From Candidatus Methanophagales archaeon (GTDB taxonomy: Archaea; Halobacteriota; Syntropharchaeia; Alkanophagales; Methanospirareceae), in contig DAOUUS010000024.1 in the NCBI GenBank assembly GCA_030668065.1, forward strand, positions 1 to 11,940: 11,940 bases of DNA, given 5' to 3'. The notes under the pieces were generated by a model. That model was not told where the DNA came from, searched no databases, and worked only from the letters and a program-made list of their open reading frames with translations. Position numbers and translations under genes: made by a program. Shown here one piece after another: positions 1-6,577 of this stretch (positions are counted from its first letter, which is position 1; the number at the start of each line of letters is the position of its first letter).

Positions 1-12
1 ACACCCTTTTGA

Positions 13-1274
13 ATGGTTCCCCCGTATCCGATCGAGAATAGAATACGCACGAATAACTTTTCTGAAGAAGAAATCACCCCTCATCATACGACAGCGCAAG
101 TTCTGCTCGATTTGTGCCGTGGTGAGCGCAAATGGGCATTTCTCACAGAAGAAGAAGGGAAGAAAATGACCAAAAACAGGCTTATTCAATGCACGGTGGA
201 TCCCACGCGATGTTTAAAGGCTGTTTTCACAAAGAAGCTGATCAGCTACCTTCGAAAGGGAAAGATAACATTTACACGCTCGTTTAAGTATCAGGACATC
301 GGTAAGGTAATCGAATCGGTCGAACTCTCTGACACCGACTGGATGGTAACACGGGGGGACATTGAGAAATTGATATTTCATCCAGCGCTATTTGAGTGAT
401 GCCACGTTAGACCTCGAATTCCGACACCTTTGGAATGTTTATGAAGACCTCACGGGGCACAAAACGCCTCTCATTATCATTGATTCAATGGGGATCGACA
501 GCCGCCGGAAGAGTCTTTTTGCCAAAGTTCACGGACGTTACCACACCATTGGATTCGCAGACGTAAGAGCGATTTCACCTTATCTCATCCCTGTGTTTTC
601 TAGCAATTGCCGTTCTTCGGATAGTGAGGCAAGGAACATGATGGAAATCGTCAATCCTGCTAAAAGTGTACTGGGGGAAGAATTTAAATTATGCGCTGGA
701 AATGCCCATACAGTTAGCCGAGTAGCGGCAGGACTTGCTTTCGCAGGCCATAAGGTAATTCTCTTAGGCCGGTATCTATCTACCCACCAAACTTGGAAAG
801 ATATGTCTTTCTCGATTGCGCAAACATCTTGAATTGATAAATAATGTAGAGAAAATGGTTCGCGAGGATAGTGAATTCGGAAAAATCGTTACTTCCCGGG
901 AGCATATCTTTGCGGATGGCGTAAATGTCTGGAACTTGCAGCGAGATTTGGGAATGCTTATCCTCTGGAATAGCAAACAAAAGGGGTACGACCTCAATGA
1001 TTTAATTCCGTTGGTTGAAACTTCAAATATACAAAAGCGTGTGGTCCGGATTGTGGAGCGTGGTGTTACGAGGGTAAGCGAGCCAAATGTGAGTCTGGTG
1101 TTGAAGTCCGCTATCCGTGAACATACTAAATGGTAAACAATCGTCGAAACGGAGTGGATTGAGTCCGGTGGGCATGGAAAATATTGTGTTGTTTGTTCCG
1201 GCTTGATTGTGGAAGATTGCAGAAAGATGATGAGTAATCAAAAAGTTTCTACTCGGGGAATTTCCCCACTATAA
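13..1274 (+). pseudogene. Decayed transposase-like gene (two frameshifts, one internal stop)
   Basis: Three successive open stretches (13-399, about 374-832, about 768-1136) read as one protein if two small indels are undone, and the last frame continues past a TAA at 1134-1136 to a TAA at 1272-1274. The first junction is explained by one extra T near 391-393, the second by a tandem TATC duplication at 773-780. The N-terminal part has a segment around residues 75-105 (KLISYLRKGKITF...) resembling the region of Tn3-type transposases before the catalytic core. The middle part (DSMGIDSRRKS, then DSEARNMMEIV, then GNAHT) has an RNase H-like strand and acid pattern. The tail has a CxxC plus Cys cluster. 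Tn3 assignment is weak: spacing between blocks is much shorter than in Tn3 transposases. A stop at 10-12 precedes the first ATG, so the gene may also be truncated on the left. Pseudogene status is better supported than family identity. Confidence 0.55.
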
Positions 1275-1299
1275 AGGTAATCGGGTAGGCAGAATCACA

Positions 1300-1370
1300 A
1301 AAAAAAGTTTATTATCTAGCCATTTGAACTAATTACTGGTGACTAACTACCCGTCAAATCACGAAAGGAG
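1300..1370 (+). promoter_or_regulatory. Probable promoter and ribosome-binding site of the HEPN gene
   Basis: An AT-rich TATA-like element (GTTTATTAT, about 1306-1314) lies roughly 65-75 bases upstream of the ATG, and a strong Shine-Dalgarno sequence AAAGGAG sits at 1364-1370. Together they suggest the gene has its own transcript with a leader of several tens of bases. The TATA call is by eye and weak; the Shine-Dalgarno is clear. Confidence 0.4.
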
Positions 1371-1380
1371 TTGAACTCAA

Positions 1381-2280
1381 ATGGTCGACACAAAAAACAC
1401 GGTTAAAGAAGAAAAAGAAGCAAATAATGAACCCTTACCAGACGACAAAAGCTTGATGACAGAAATCAAGGAAAAAACTCGGACTGGCAAAAAAGAAGAT
1501 GTAATTGACTCACTTATTGCATTTGAAAGAAATAGGGGAATTTTGCCGGAGGGTCCTGCACGTGAGTTCATTTACAGTCTGCTAGAAAATGATGACACGG
1601 AAATAAAGCGAAAAGCCGAGGAAGTTTATAGAAGGTCGTTACAAGAGAATGACGAAAAGATAAAAAGAAGCCTTGAAAATCTGACTGAATCATTCAATGC
1701 CCGGTTTTTAGCTATACAAGCCCAAATGAAAGAAATATCGGACGCTTTTGACATTTCTAAAGAGGTGGATGACATTGCAAAAACGATTACAAGAATACCA
1801 AAGGTTGGCTTCGATTTACAGAATTTGCAATCAGAACAGGAAGGGCATGAACACGACCTGGTTTTTAATTTTAAGGCTTACGAACTCCTTTATGTGTTAG
1901 AACGTTATTTGAGAGCTCTGATACAAATAAATATTATTGAACCGAATAAGGGCAATCTCGCAAATAAAATCCGCCCGGAAATGATAGAAGGCTGGCAATC
2001 ACGAAAAAAAGAAGAGGAGAGGAATCCTTTAATAGACTGCGGCTATGAGTTAATAGATTATAGTGATTTCACTGATTTAAAACAAATATTGGAAAAAGGC
2101 AGGAATTATACATTATTTGAAGATATAATGAACCAGGAGCATTTTAAACTGGTAATAAGTAAGCTACATGAACTGGATCCTATAAGAAAGAAGATCGCGC
2201 ATTCACGGCAACTAACAAAGAAAGAATTTAATCGGTTGGTTCTGTATACCGAGGATATTCAGACGATTTTTACGGATTGA
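1381..2280 (+). CDS. HEPN (Swt1-type) domain protein, 299 aa
   Basis: The protein has a charged, low-complexity N-terminus (residues 1-45), a helical region rich in Lys and Glu (about 50-130) likely to form coiled coil, and a C-terminal helical HEPN domain (about 155-299) of the type fused to or related to Swt1. Diagnostic parts are an ERYLRALI helix, an LIDYSDFTDLKQIL segment and the R-x4-H motif RKKIAH at residues 269-274, followed by SRQLTKKEF. HEPN domains with Rx4-6H are commonly metal-independent RNases in toxin-antitoxin, abortive-infection and RNA-processing systems; RNase activity here is inferred from the conserved Arg and His. No signal peptide or membrane segment is visible. The start is set by AAAGGAG at 1364-1370, ten bases before the ATG. 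No partner nucleotidyltransferase or antitoxin gene is adjacent; both neighbours are broken mobile-element genes. Codon use looks more AT-rich than the core genes, consistent with acquisition. Confidence 0.82.
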   Translation: MVDTKNTVKEEKEANNEPLPDDKSLMTEIKEKTRTGKKEDVIDSLIAFERNRGILPEGPAREFIYSLLENDDTEIKRKAEEVYRRSLQENDEKIKRSLENLTESFNARFLAIQAQMKEISDAFDISKEVDDIAKTITRIPKVGFDLQNLQSEQEGHEHDLVFNFKAYELLYVLERYLRALIQINIIEPNKGNLANKIRPEMIEGWQSRKKEEERNPLIDCGYELIDYSDFTDLKQILEKGRNYTLFEDIMNQEHFKLVISKLHELDPIRKKIAHSRQLTKKEFNRLVLYTEDIQTIFTD

Positions 2281-2296
2281 TCACGGAGGCAAACCA

Positions 2297-2594
2297 GAGA
2301 ATGTGAGTAGTTCAATTACGCCGCTAAAAGGTGAGTGGCTTACAGACATTCAATCAAAATATCAGATGTTTCGACAATATCAACCATGGCTGGCTCCTAG
2401 AGAATATCCTAATGGTTAAAGCGATCCAAAAGCAGTTTCTTACGGCGGGATTCGTATATAATCAGCATTTGAATCCTACCAACGCAGGAACCCCACAAGG
2501 AGGCTTTATTTCCCCGATATTGGTGAATAATGTTCTGGACGGGTTGGAAATGACAAAAGAAGTGTTGTGCGAGTTAAAAGCGAGGCTTTATTGA
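2297..2594 (+). pseudogene. Fragment of group II intron-type reverse transcriptase/maturase
   Basis: This is a remnant of a reverse transcriptase of the group II intron ORF type. In the main frame it reads CFDNINHGWLLENI, then about 40 residues later AGTPQGGFISPIL and NNVLDGLE, the hallmark RT blocks around the first catalytic Asp and the PQGG/SPxLxN motif. The frame just upstream (about 2297-2356) gives GEWLTDIQS, so removing ten bases (2357-2366) restores DIQSCFDNINH, a normal RT motif. The N-terminal RT0-RT2 part and everything after NNVLDGLE, including the YADD catalytic box, thumb and maturase domains, are missing; the frame ends at 2594. No intron RNA domain V is recognisable next to it. 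The fragment ends on top of the last codons of the convergent mpgP gene. It cannot encode an active enzyme. Confidence 0.8.
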
Positions 2595-3391
2595 AGAGTG
2601 AACTGTTCCACGACCTCAACCCATCCCTCTGGTCCCTCGCCCTTCGCTTTATACAGGTTTGGCAGCGAAATATCAAGCCATCCCCCTTTCTTGTCCCTCA
2701 CCGCCGCCGGCTGATCCACCGCTTTCAACAGTGGAATATCATTCATGCTATCTCCAATGCCTATTGTCTTCACCGCCCCATATTCCTGCGTAAATAGCTT
2801 TGTGAGTATCTTCACTGCTTTGCCCTTGTCCGCGTTCTTACCGTGGATGCCGTAGTATCTTCCCCCGTACGTGTGACTGAATCCCTTCGCGCTGATCATA
2901 TCAAACAGAATAGTCTCTTTCTCTTTTGGTTCATCAAAAATGAAGCTTTCATTATAGTGCTTCGCCTTCGCACGTTCCGCTTGCTCTACACTCAAATTTG
3001 CATCTTTTGCAACCTCTTCCGCGGTCATATCACCAAAACCTGTTATTTTAAATCCTGTTTCTTCTCGTATTTCCGTTAATGCTTTTCTTAGCGCCCCATA
3101 CAACGCGCCGAGTTCAACAACACAATACCCACCAGTCTTTTTACATTCAAACTCGAATGAGAAGTAACCATCAGGAATGAAAATCGCACCACCATTTTCC
3201 ACGATAAACGGGTCTTTTAGTCCCATCTCCGCCCGGTAGTATTCGTTCTCAGCCTGCGTCTTCGCAGTGCAAAACACAACCGGGATACCTTTCCTCTTCA
3301 AGGCATTTAAAGCCGGAAGTGTAGCATCGTAGGTATAATCATAGAGGTCCAGCATGGTTCCGTCAAGATCTGTAAAAAGAACTTGTCTCAT
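2588..3391 (-). CDS. mpgP: Mannosyl-3-phosphoglycerate phosphatase
   Basis: This cytoplasmic HAD-superfamily phosphatase removes the phosphate from mannosyl-3-phosphoglycerate, the second step of mannosylglycerate synthesis. At 267 residues it has the expected family size. HAD motif I is DLDGT at residues 8-12, with nucleophile Asp8 and general acid Asp10. The IVENGGAIFIP segment is typical of the Cof/MPGP group, a Lys-containing KNADKGKAV block marks motif III, and GDSMNDI with Asp214 and Asp218 is motif IV. The GPEGWVEVV near the C-terminus also fits MPGP proteins. The gene lies four bases downstream of mpgS on the same strand, so the two are surely co-transcribed. The reading frame is complete even though a mobile-element remnant abuts its stop codon. 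Confidence 0.93.
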   Translation of the reverse strand: MRQVLFTDLDGTMLDLYDYTYDATLPALNALKRKGIPVVFCTAKTQAENEYYRAEMGLKDPFIVENGGAIFIPDGYFSFEFECKKTGGYCVVELGALYGALRKALTEIREETGFKITGFGDMTAEEVAKDANLSVEQAERAKAKHYNESFIFDEPKEKETILFDMISAKGFSHTYGGRYYGIHGKNADKGKAVKILTKLFTQEYGAVKTIGIGDSMNDIPLLKAVDQPAAVRDKKGGWLDISLPNLYKAKGEGPEGWVEVVEQFTLQ

Positions 3392-3395
3392 TATA

Positions 3396-4631
3396 CTAAA
3401 CCGCCTGAAAGCTTTCCCCTTTTAAATACTCTTCCTCTATCATACCTTTCACATCAGTTTCATGTTTCAACCACGTAAACGTTTCTGCATGACTTTCCAG
3501 CAGTTTTGTGAAATTAACAACATCAATTCCACCGATAGGTGGCATTACGACGTTCTGTGGTGGCGTTTCCCACGACTGCAGAATATCTACCAGATCATCG
3601 AGCAGTTCGGACATCACCTCATCATTGCAGAGCTTACTATGGTAAACCGTGCTGAGCGACCCAAGCAACATGTCATTAATATGAGACTGCCCTTTCTCCT
3701 CGTGCAGGTGCGGGTTTAACGTCTCTATCTGAAAGATCTCAACCCCGGCATTACAAGCATCGGGATACAAAATCTCTTCCACCTTTTGCCCAAACTCATC
3801 AAACAAATAGACAAAGTGATAAGGCTCGACTGAATAACCTGTCGAATACTTCATGATGTCCGCAAGATCTGTCGTCAGTGCATGCTCGCCCGCATTTCCC
3901 GTTAACACCACTTCGGTCTCAAAGCCCGTGCAGATTGAGAGCAGAAGGTTGAGATACCTGTTTGTGGTCGCACTTACTCGGCCCCATTTCTTGAAATATA
4001 GCCTATCTTCTACCACTTTCGGCTTGTATCGCCAGTGAAGCCGCACCATCGTGTATGGCGTCTTAGACATGCAGAATCCCGCGGCATAATCCAACACGTA
4101 CTCACGCACAGAACCAGGAACATAGTTGTCGGCATCAACAAACCCGATGAAGTCTTTCCCCAGCGATTTCGCAAGTAGCATACCTATAATCATGCCCTCG
4201 GACTTACCGTCTCTGACCAATCTACCTTTGTCAAGAAGATAATCATAACCGACATCGTGAAATGCAAAGCCCACTTCGGGGTCTTTCTGGTGTATGCAAA
4301 GGAATTCTTGCCGTGAGAGGTTATGGATGTTTGTTATCACCTCTTTTTCCATTTTGTGAATATCCTGTGGCACCCTATCGCTATTTGACACCACAATCAC
4401 TGTGCAGTCAAAGGGAATCGCTCTTAAAACACCGTCCAGCAGATGTAAATTCTCATTCTTCACCGGAACTATAATTGCAAGACGTTTTAGAGTGCTTTTT
4501 ATATTTTCCCAAGTAATATCACACGCACGTGGATTTTCAAAGCCACCGGAGTCAAGTTTTATTACTCGCTGCAGCTCGTGGATCTTCACCGACCCGAATA
4601 TTTCCGTATGTCTTGGCAACTCAATTAACAT
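3396..4631 (-). CDS. mpgS: Mannosyl-3-phosphoglycerate synthase (GT55)
   Basis: The enzyme transfers mannose from GDP-mannose to 3-phosphoglycerate, giving mannosyl-3-phosphoglycerate, the committed step to the compatible solute mannosylglycerate. The product begins MLIELPRHTEIFGSV, as MpgS proteins do, and has a GT-A fold with AIIVPVKNE near residues 50-60, the metal-binding DxD as FVDADNYVPGSV (Asp166, Asp168), and LTGNAGEHALT later in the acceptor region. The length of 411 residues matches the family. I chose the ATG at 4629-4631; an in-frame TTG four codons earlier is possible but has no ribosome-binding site and would sit closer to the TATA element. No Shine-Dalgarno is visible before the ATG, so the transcript may be leaderless or nearly so. 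It is the first gene of the mpgS-mpgP operon, divergent from the L21e gene. Confidence 0.94.
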   Translation of the reverse strand: MLIELPRHTEIFGSVKIHELQRVIKLDSGGFENPRACDITWENIKSTLKRLAIIVPVKNENLHLLDGVLRAIPFDCTVIVVSNSDRVPQDIHKMEKEVITNIHNLSRQEFLCIHQKDPEVGFAFHDVGYDYLLDKGRLVRDGKSEGMIIGMLLAKSLGKDFIGFVDADNYVPGSVREYVLDYAAGFCMSKTPYTMVRLHWRYKPKVVEDRLYFKKWGRVSATTNRYLNLLLSICTGFETEVVLTGNAGEHALTTDLADIMKYSTGYSVEPYHFVYLFDEFGQKVEEILYPDACNAGVEIFQIETLNPHLHEEKGQSHINDMLLGSLSTVYHSKLCNDEVMSELLDDLVDILQSWETPPQNVVMPPIGGIDVVNFTKLLESHAETFTWLKHETDVKGMIEEEYLKGESFQAV

Positions 4632-4695
4632 TTTAAAACACAATTAATAATATATGCTTATCTATTATAAATATTTCTAAGTGGAGGAATAGAAA
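4632..4695. promoter_or_regulatory. Divergent promoter region between mpgS and the L21e gene
   Basis: The 64-base gap is very AT-rich and carries two TATA-like stretches, TAATATATG (about 4648-4656) and ATTATAAATA (about 4664-4673). Read leftward, the first lies just over 20 bases from the mpgS ATG, consistent with a short or leaderless mpgS transcript. Read rightward, the first gives an L21e leader that includes the Shine-Dalgarno GGAGG at 4683-4687. Which box serves which gene is inferred from spacing only. Confidence 0.5.
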
Positions 4696-5013
4696 ATGCC
4701 ACGATCACACGGTGAAAGGAAAAGAACAAGGAAGAAGCTGAGTAAGAGGAAGAGGGAACGAGGTTTGTCTCCAATAAGCAGAGCGATCCAAAGGTATGAA
4801 CAGGGGGACAAAGTGCATATTCGTATAGACCCAAGCATCCATAAGGGAATGCCGCATCGCAGATTTCATGGCATGACTGGTGAGGTGCAAGGGGCGCGGG
4901 GGCGAGCGTTTATTGTCTCGATTTCTGATGGTGCGAGAGGACGGAAAAGGGCTAAGGAGTTATTTATACGGCCAGAGCACCTGAGTCTGCAAAGAGAAGG
5001 TGCTCAAGCATGA
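4696..5013 (+). CDS. rpl21e: 50S ribosomal protein L21e
   Basis: This archaeal/eukaryotic-type large-subunit ribosomal protein binds rRNA at the periphery of the 50S subunit. The 105-residue product begins PRSHGERKRTRKKLSK, a very basic N-terminal tail characteristic of L21e, followed by the SH3-like barrel with GDKVHIRIDPSIHKGMPHRRFHG and TGEVQG, and ends with a KELFIRPEHL segment. GGAGG at 4683-4687, eight bases before the ATG, fixes the start. Its stop overlaps the start of the next gene (ATGA), implying translational coupling. In many euryarchaea L21e is followed by rpoF; here a DUF2111-like gene takes that place. Confidence 0.95.
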   Translation: MPRSHGERKRTRKKLSKRKRERGLSPISRAIQRYEQGDKVHIRIDPSIHKGMPHRRFHGMTGEVQGARGRAFIVSISDGARGRKRAKELFIRPEHLSLQREGAQA

Positions 5014-5381
5014 TAATAGATGAGGACACGAGCGCCGAAGAACTTGCACCGATAGCAAAAGCAGTGAACGATTTGCTTGTAATACCTGTGACTATCCGGA
5101 GCAAGAATAAAAAGGGTGTTAGGGTGGAAAAAGGGGAAATTATTGATTTTGAATATACAGGTCCGATATTAGAACGAGTGCTGGAGGAGAACCAGGTGAT
5201 TCGGACAACACCACTTACAGGTGAATATGCACATATACCGGTTGTTGTTGCTCCGATTCGGAATAAGCAAGGTGATGTTGTAGCTGCCTTAGGTGTTGTT
5301 GATGTGGTTGGAAGCGTGGATTTAGGTGTGGTATTTTCCGAGTATCCCAGTGTTTTTCAAAAAATTGCGCCGTGTCCTTAA
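5010..5381 (+). CDS. DUF2111-like protein, function unknown
   Basis: This 123-residue protein matches my memory of the DUF2111 family, small proteins of methanogenic archaea with no assigned role. Recognisable blocks are ELAPIAKAVNDLL, PVTIRSKNKKGVRVEKGEI, an FEYTGPILERVLEE segment, IRTTPLTGEY, and a C-terminal PVVVAPIRNKQGDVVAALGVVDVVG. The alternation of strands and helices and the VAALGVVD strand recall a GAF/roadblock-like sensor fold, but this is only an impression. It has no membrane segment or metal-binding Cys cluster; the single Cys is near the C-terminus. The ATG overlaps the stop of the L21e gene by four bases, so it is expected to be co-translated with it. A tRNA gene on the opposite strand follows. 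Confidence 0.7.
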   Translation: MIIDEDTSAEELAPIAKAVNDLLVIPVTIRSKNKKGVRVEKGEIIDFEYTGPILERVLEENQVIRTTPLTGEYAHIPVVVAPIRNKQGDVVAALGVVDVVGSVDLGVVFSEYPSVFQKIAPCP

Positions 5382-5428
5382 GCTAAAATAACACGAGAGT
5401 GAGAATAAAAAGAGCGAATGGTTAGATA

Positions 5429-5501
5429 TGGGCCCGATGCGATTCGAACGCATGACCTCCGCCATGTCAAGGCGACGTCATTCCAACTAGACCACGGGCC
5501 C
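5429..5501 (-). tRNA. tRNA-Val (anticodon GAC)
   Basis: Read on the minus strand, the 73-base gene has acceptor arms GGGCCCG / CGGGCCC with discriminator A, a D arm, an anticodon stem TCGCC / GGCGG around the loop TTGACAT (anticodon GAC, reading the valine codon GUC), and a T arm ATGCG-TTCGAAT-CGCAT. No CCA is encoded, as is usual in many archaea. A TATA-like CTTATAG lies about 20-30 bases upstream. It is convergent with the DUF2111-like gene and divergent from the thioredoxin reductase gene. Confidence 0.95.
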
Positions 5502-5583
5502 AAGCCATGACCTCTTCTATAAGTTATAGTAGTAGGGTTATAAAACATTTAGCGGTGCTCGTCCCGGAAGACCTTTCAACGGA

Positions 5584-5633
5584 AAGATTTATTTTAATCT
5601 GACTTTAAAGATAGATTAACCCCAAAAGGAGAT
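5584..5633 (+). promoter_or_regulatory. Promoter and ribosome-binding site of trxB-like gene
   Basis: A TATA-like run ATTTATTTTAA lies near 5587-5597, and the Shine-Dalgarno AAAAGGAGAT at 5624-5633 sits a few bases before the ATG pair at 5639/5642. The spacing suggests a leader of roughly 20 bases. The Shine-Dalgarno is clear; the TATA assignment is by eye. Confidence 0.5.
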
Positions 5634-5638
5634 ACCCC

Positions 5639-6559
5639 ATGATGAAAAAAGATTATGATTTAGTCATAGTAGGTGCAGGCCCCGCAGGGATGAGCGCGGG
5701 GATGTACGGTGCTAGAAGCGGTTTGGAGACATTGGTGCTTGAGAAGGGAATAAGTGGCGGATTGTCAAATGAAGCGCCAGAGATAGAGAATTATCCGGGA
5801 TTCAAGAACGTGCGTGGGATGGAACTGGTAGAAAAGATGAAAGAGCATGTTTCTGAATACGTGGAGATAAAGGAACTGGAGAATGTTGAACGGATAGAGC
5901 TTAAGGAGAACCAGGCGGTAGTATTCACGGAAAAGAGCGTTTATGTCTCAAAAGCAGTAGTGATGAGCATGGGCGCCAGGCACAAGAAATCAGGTGCGAA
6001 GGGTGAGGACGAGTTCCTCGGTCGTGGAGTATCATACTGTGCTACATGTGATGGATTCTTCTTCAAGGGCAAGTCGGTAGTAGTGGTCGGCGGAGGTGAT
6101 TCCGCAGTTAAAGAAGCTTTGCACCTGAACAATATCGGCTGTGACGTAACGGTGATTCACAGAAGAGATAAACTCCGGGCTGAGCCGTATTTACAGAATA
6201 AATTGGAACAGTCAAGTGTAGCCATCCTATGGGATTCCGTAGTAAAAGCGATAACGGGAGATACGAAGGTAGAGGGGGTTGTTACGCATAATAAGAAGAC
6301 AGGGAAGGACGATGAACTTCCGGTTGATGGAGTGTTTATATCGGTTGGTGAGGAGCCAAATAACGAGTTAGCAACGCAAATAGGCGTTACAGTTGATAAG
6401 AACGGGTACATAATCACAGATAAGGGCCAGCGTACGAACATCGAAAGAGTATATGCCGCGGGCGACATAACAGGAGGAGTAAGGCAGATAGTAGTCGCGT
6501 GCGCCGAGGGCGCTATCGCAGCTTTATCTGCTTATGACGACTTGCTGGCGCTGACTTAA
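5639..6559 (+). CDS. trxB: Thioredoxin reductase-like flavoprotein
   Basis: This is a cytoplasmic FAD- and pyridine-nucleotide-dependent disulfide reductase that would reduce thioredoxin or a thioredoxin-like partner. The 306-residue product has the FAD Rossmann motif VGAGPAG (residues 11-17), the redox-active CATC pair (Cys134, Cys137) followed by Asp-Gly, the NAD(P)-binding VVGGGDSAVKEA (about 149-160) with the HRRDKLRA loop typical of NADPH-type enzymes, and the terminal FAD motif AAGDITGG (about 273-280). Size and domain order are those of low-molecular-weight thioredoxin reductases. Some methanogens use F420H2-dependent relatives; the HRR loop here favours NADPH, but the electron donor is not proven. 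Two adjacent ATGs occur; the ribosome-binding site suits either. RNase HII follows after 18 bases in the same direction. Confidence 0.92.
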   Translation: MMKKDYDLVIVGAGPAGMSAGMYGARSGLETLVLEKGISGGLSNEAPEIENYPGFKNVRGMELVEKMKEHVSEYVEIKELENVERIELKENQAVVFTEKSVYVSKAVVMSMGARHKKSGAKGEDEFLGRGVSYCATCDGFFFKGKSVVVVGGGDSAVKEALHLNNIGCDVTVIHRRDKLRAEPYLQNKLEQSSVAILWDSVVKAITGDTKVEGVVTHNKKTGKDDELPVDGVFISVGEEPNNELATQIGVTVDKNGYIITDKGQRTNIERVYAAGDITGGVRQIVVACAEGAIAALSAYDDLLALT

Positions 6560-6577
6560 GACATTTGGTGCACTAAA

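Noticed and set aside
1134..1136. Recoded stop codon (pyrrolysine or selenocysteine) at the end of the third stretch
   Set aside because: The codon is TAA, not TAG or TGA, and the gene also has two frameshifts, so simple decay is the better explanation.
1255..1267. Small hairpin GGGGA-ATT-TCCCC near the end of the broken transposase-like frame
   Set aside because: The stem is only five base pairs, there is no following T tract and no partner repeat elsewhere in the window, so it cannot be called a terminal repeat or terminator.
2577..2590. AAAGC-GAG-GCTTT hairpin at the mpgP stop as a terminator
   Set aside because: The stem is five pairs and the minus-strand T run is only four bases. It is too weak, and the position overlaps coding ends of two frames.
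2843..3079. Plus-strand open frames within mpgP and mpgS
   Set aside because: They are antisense to clearly conserved enzymes, with Cys/Phe-rich composition typical of shadow frames.
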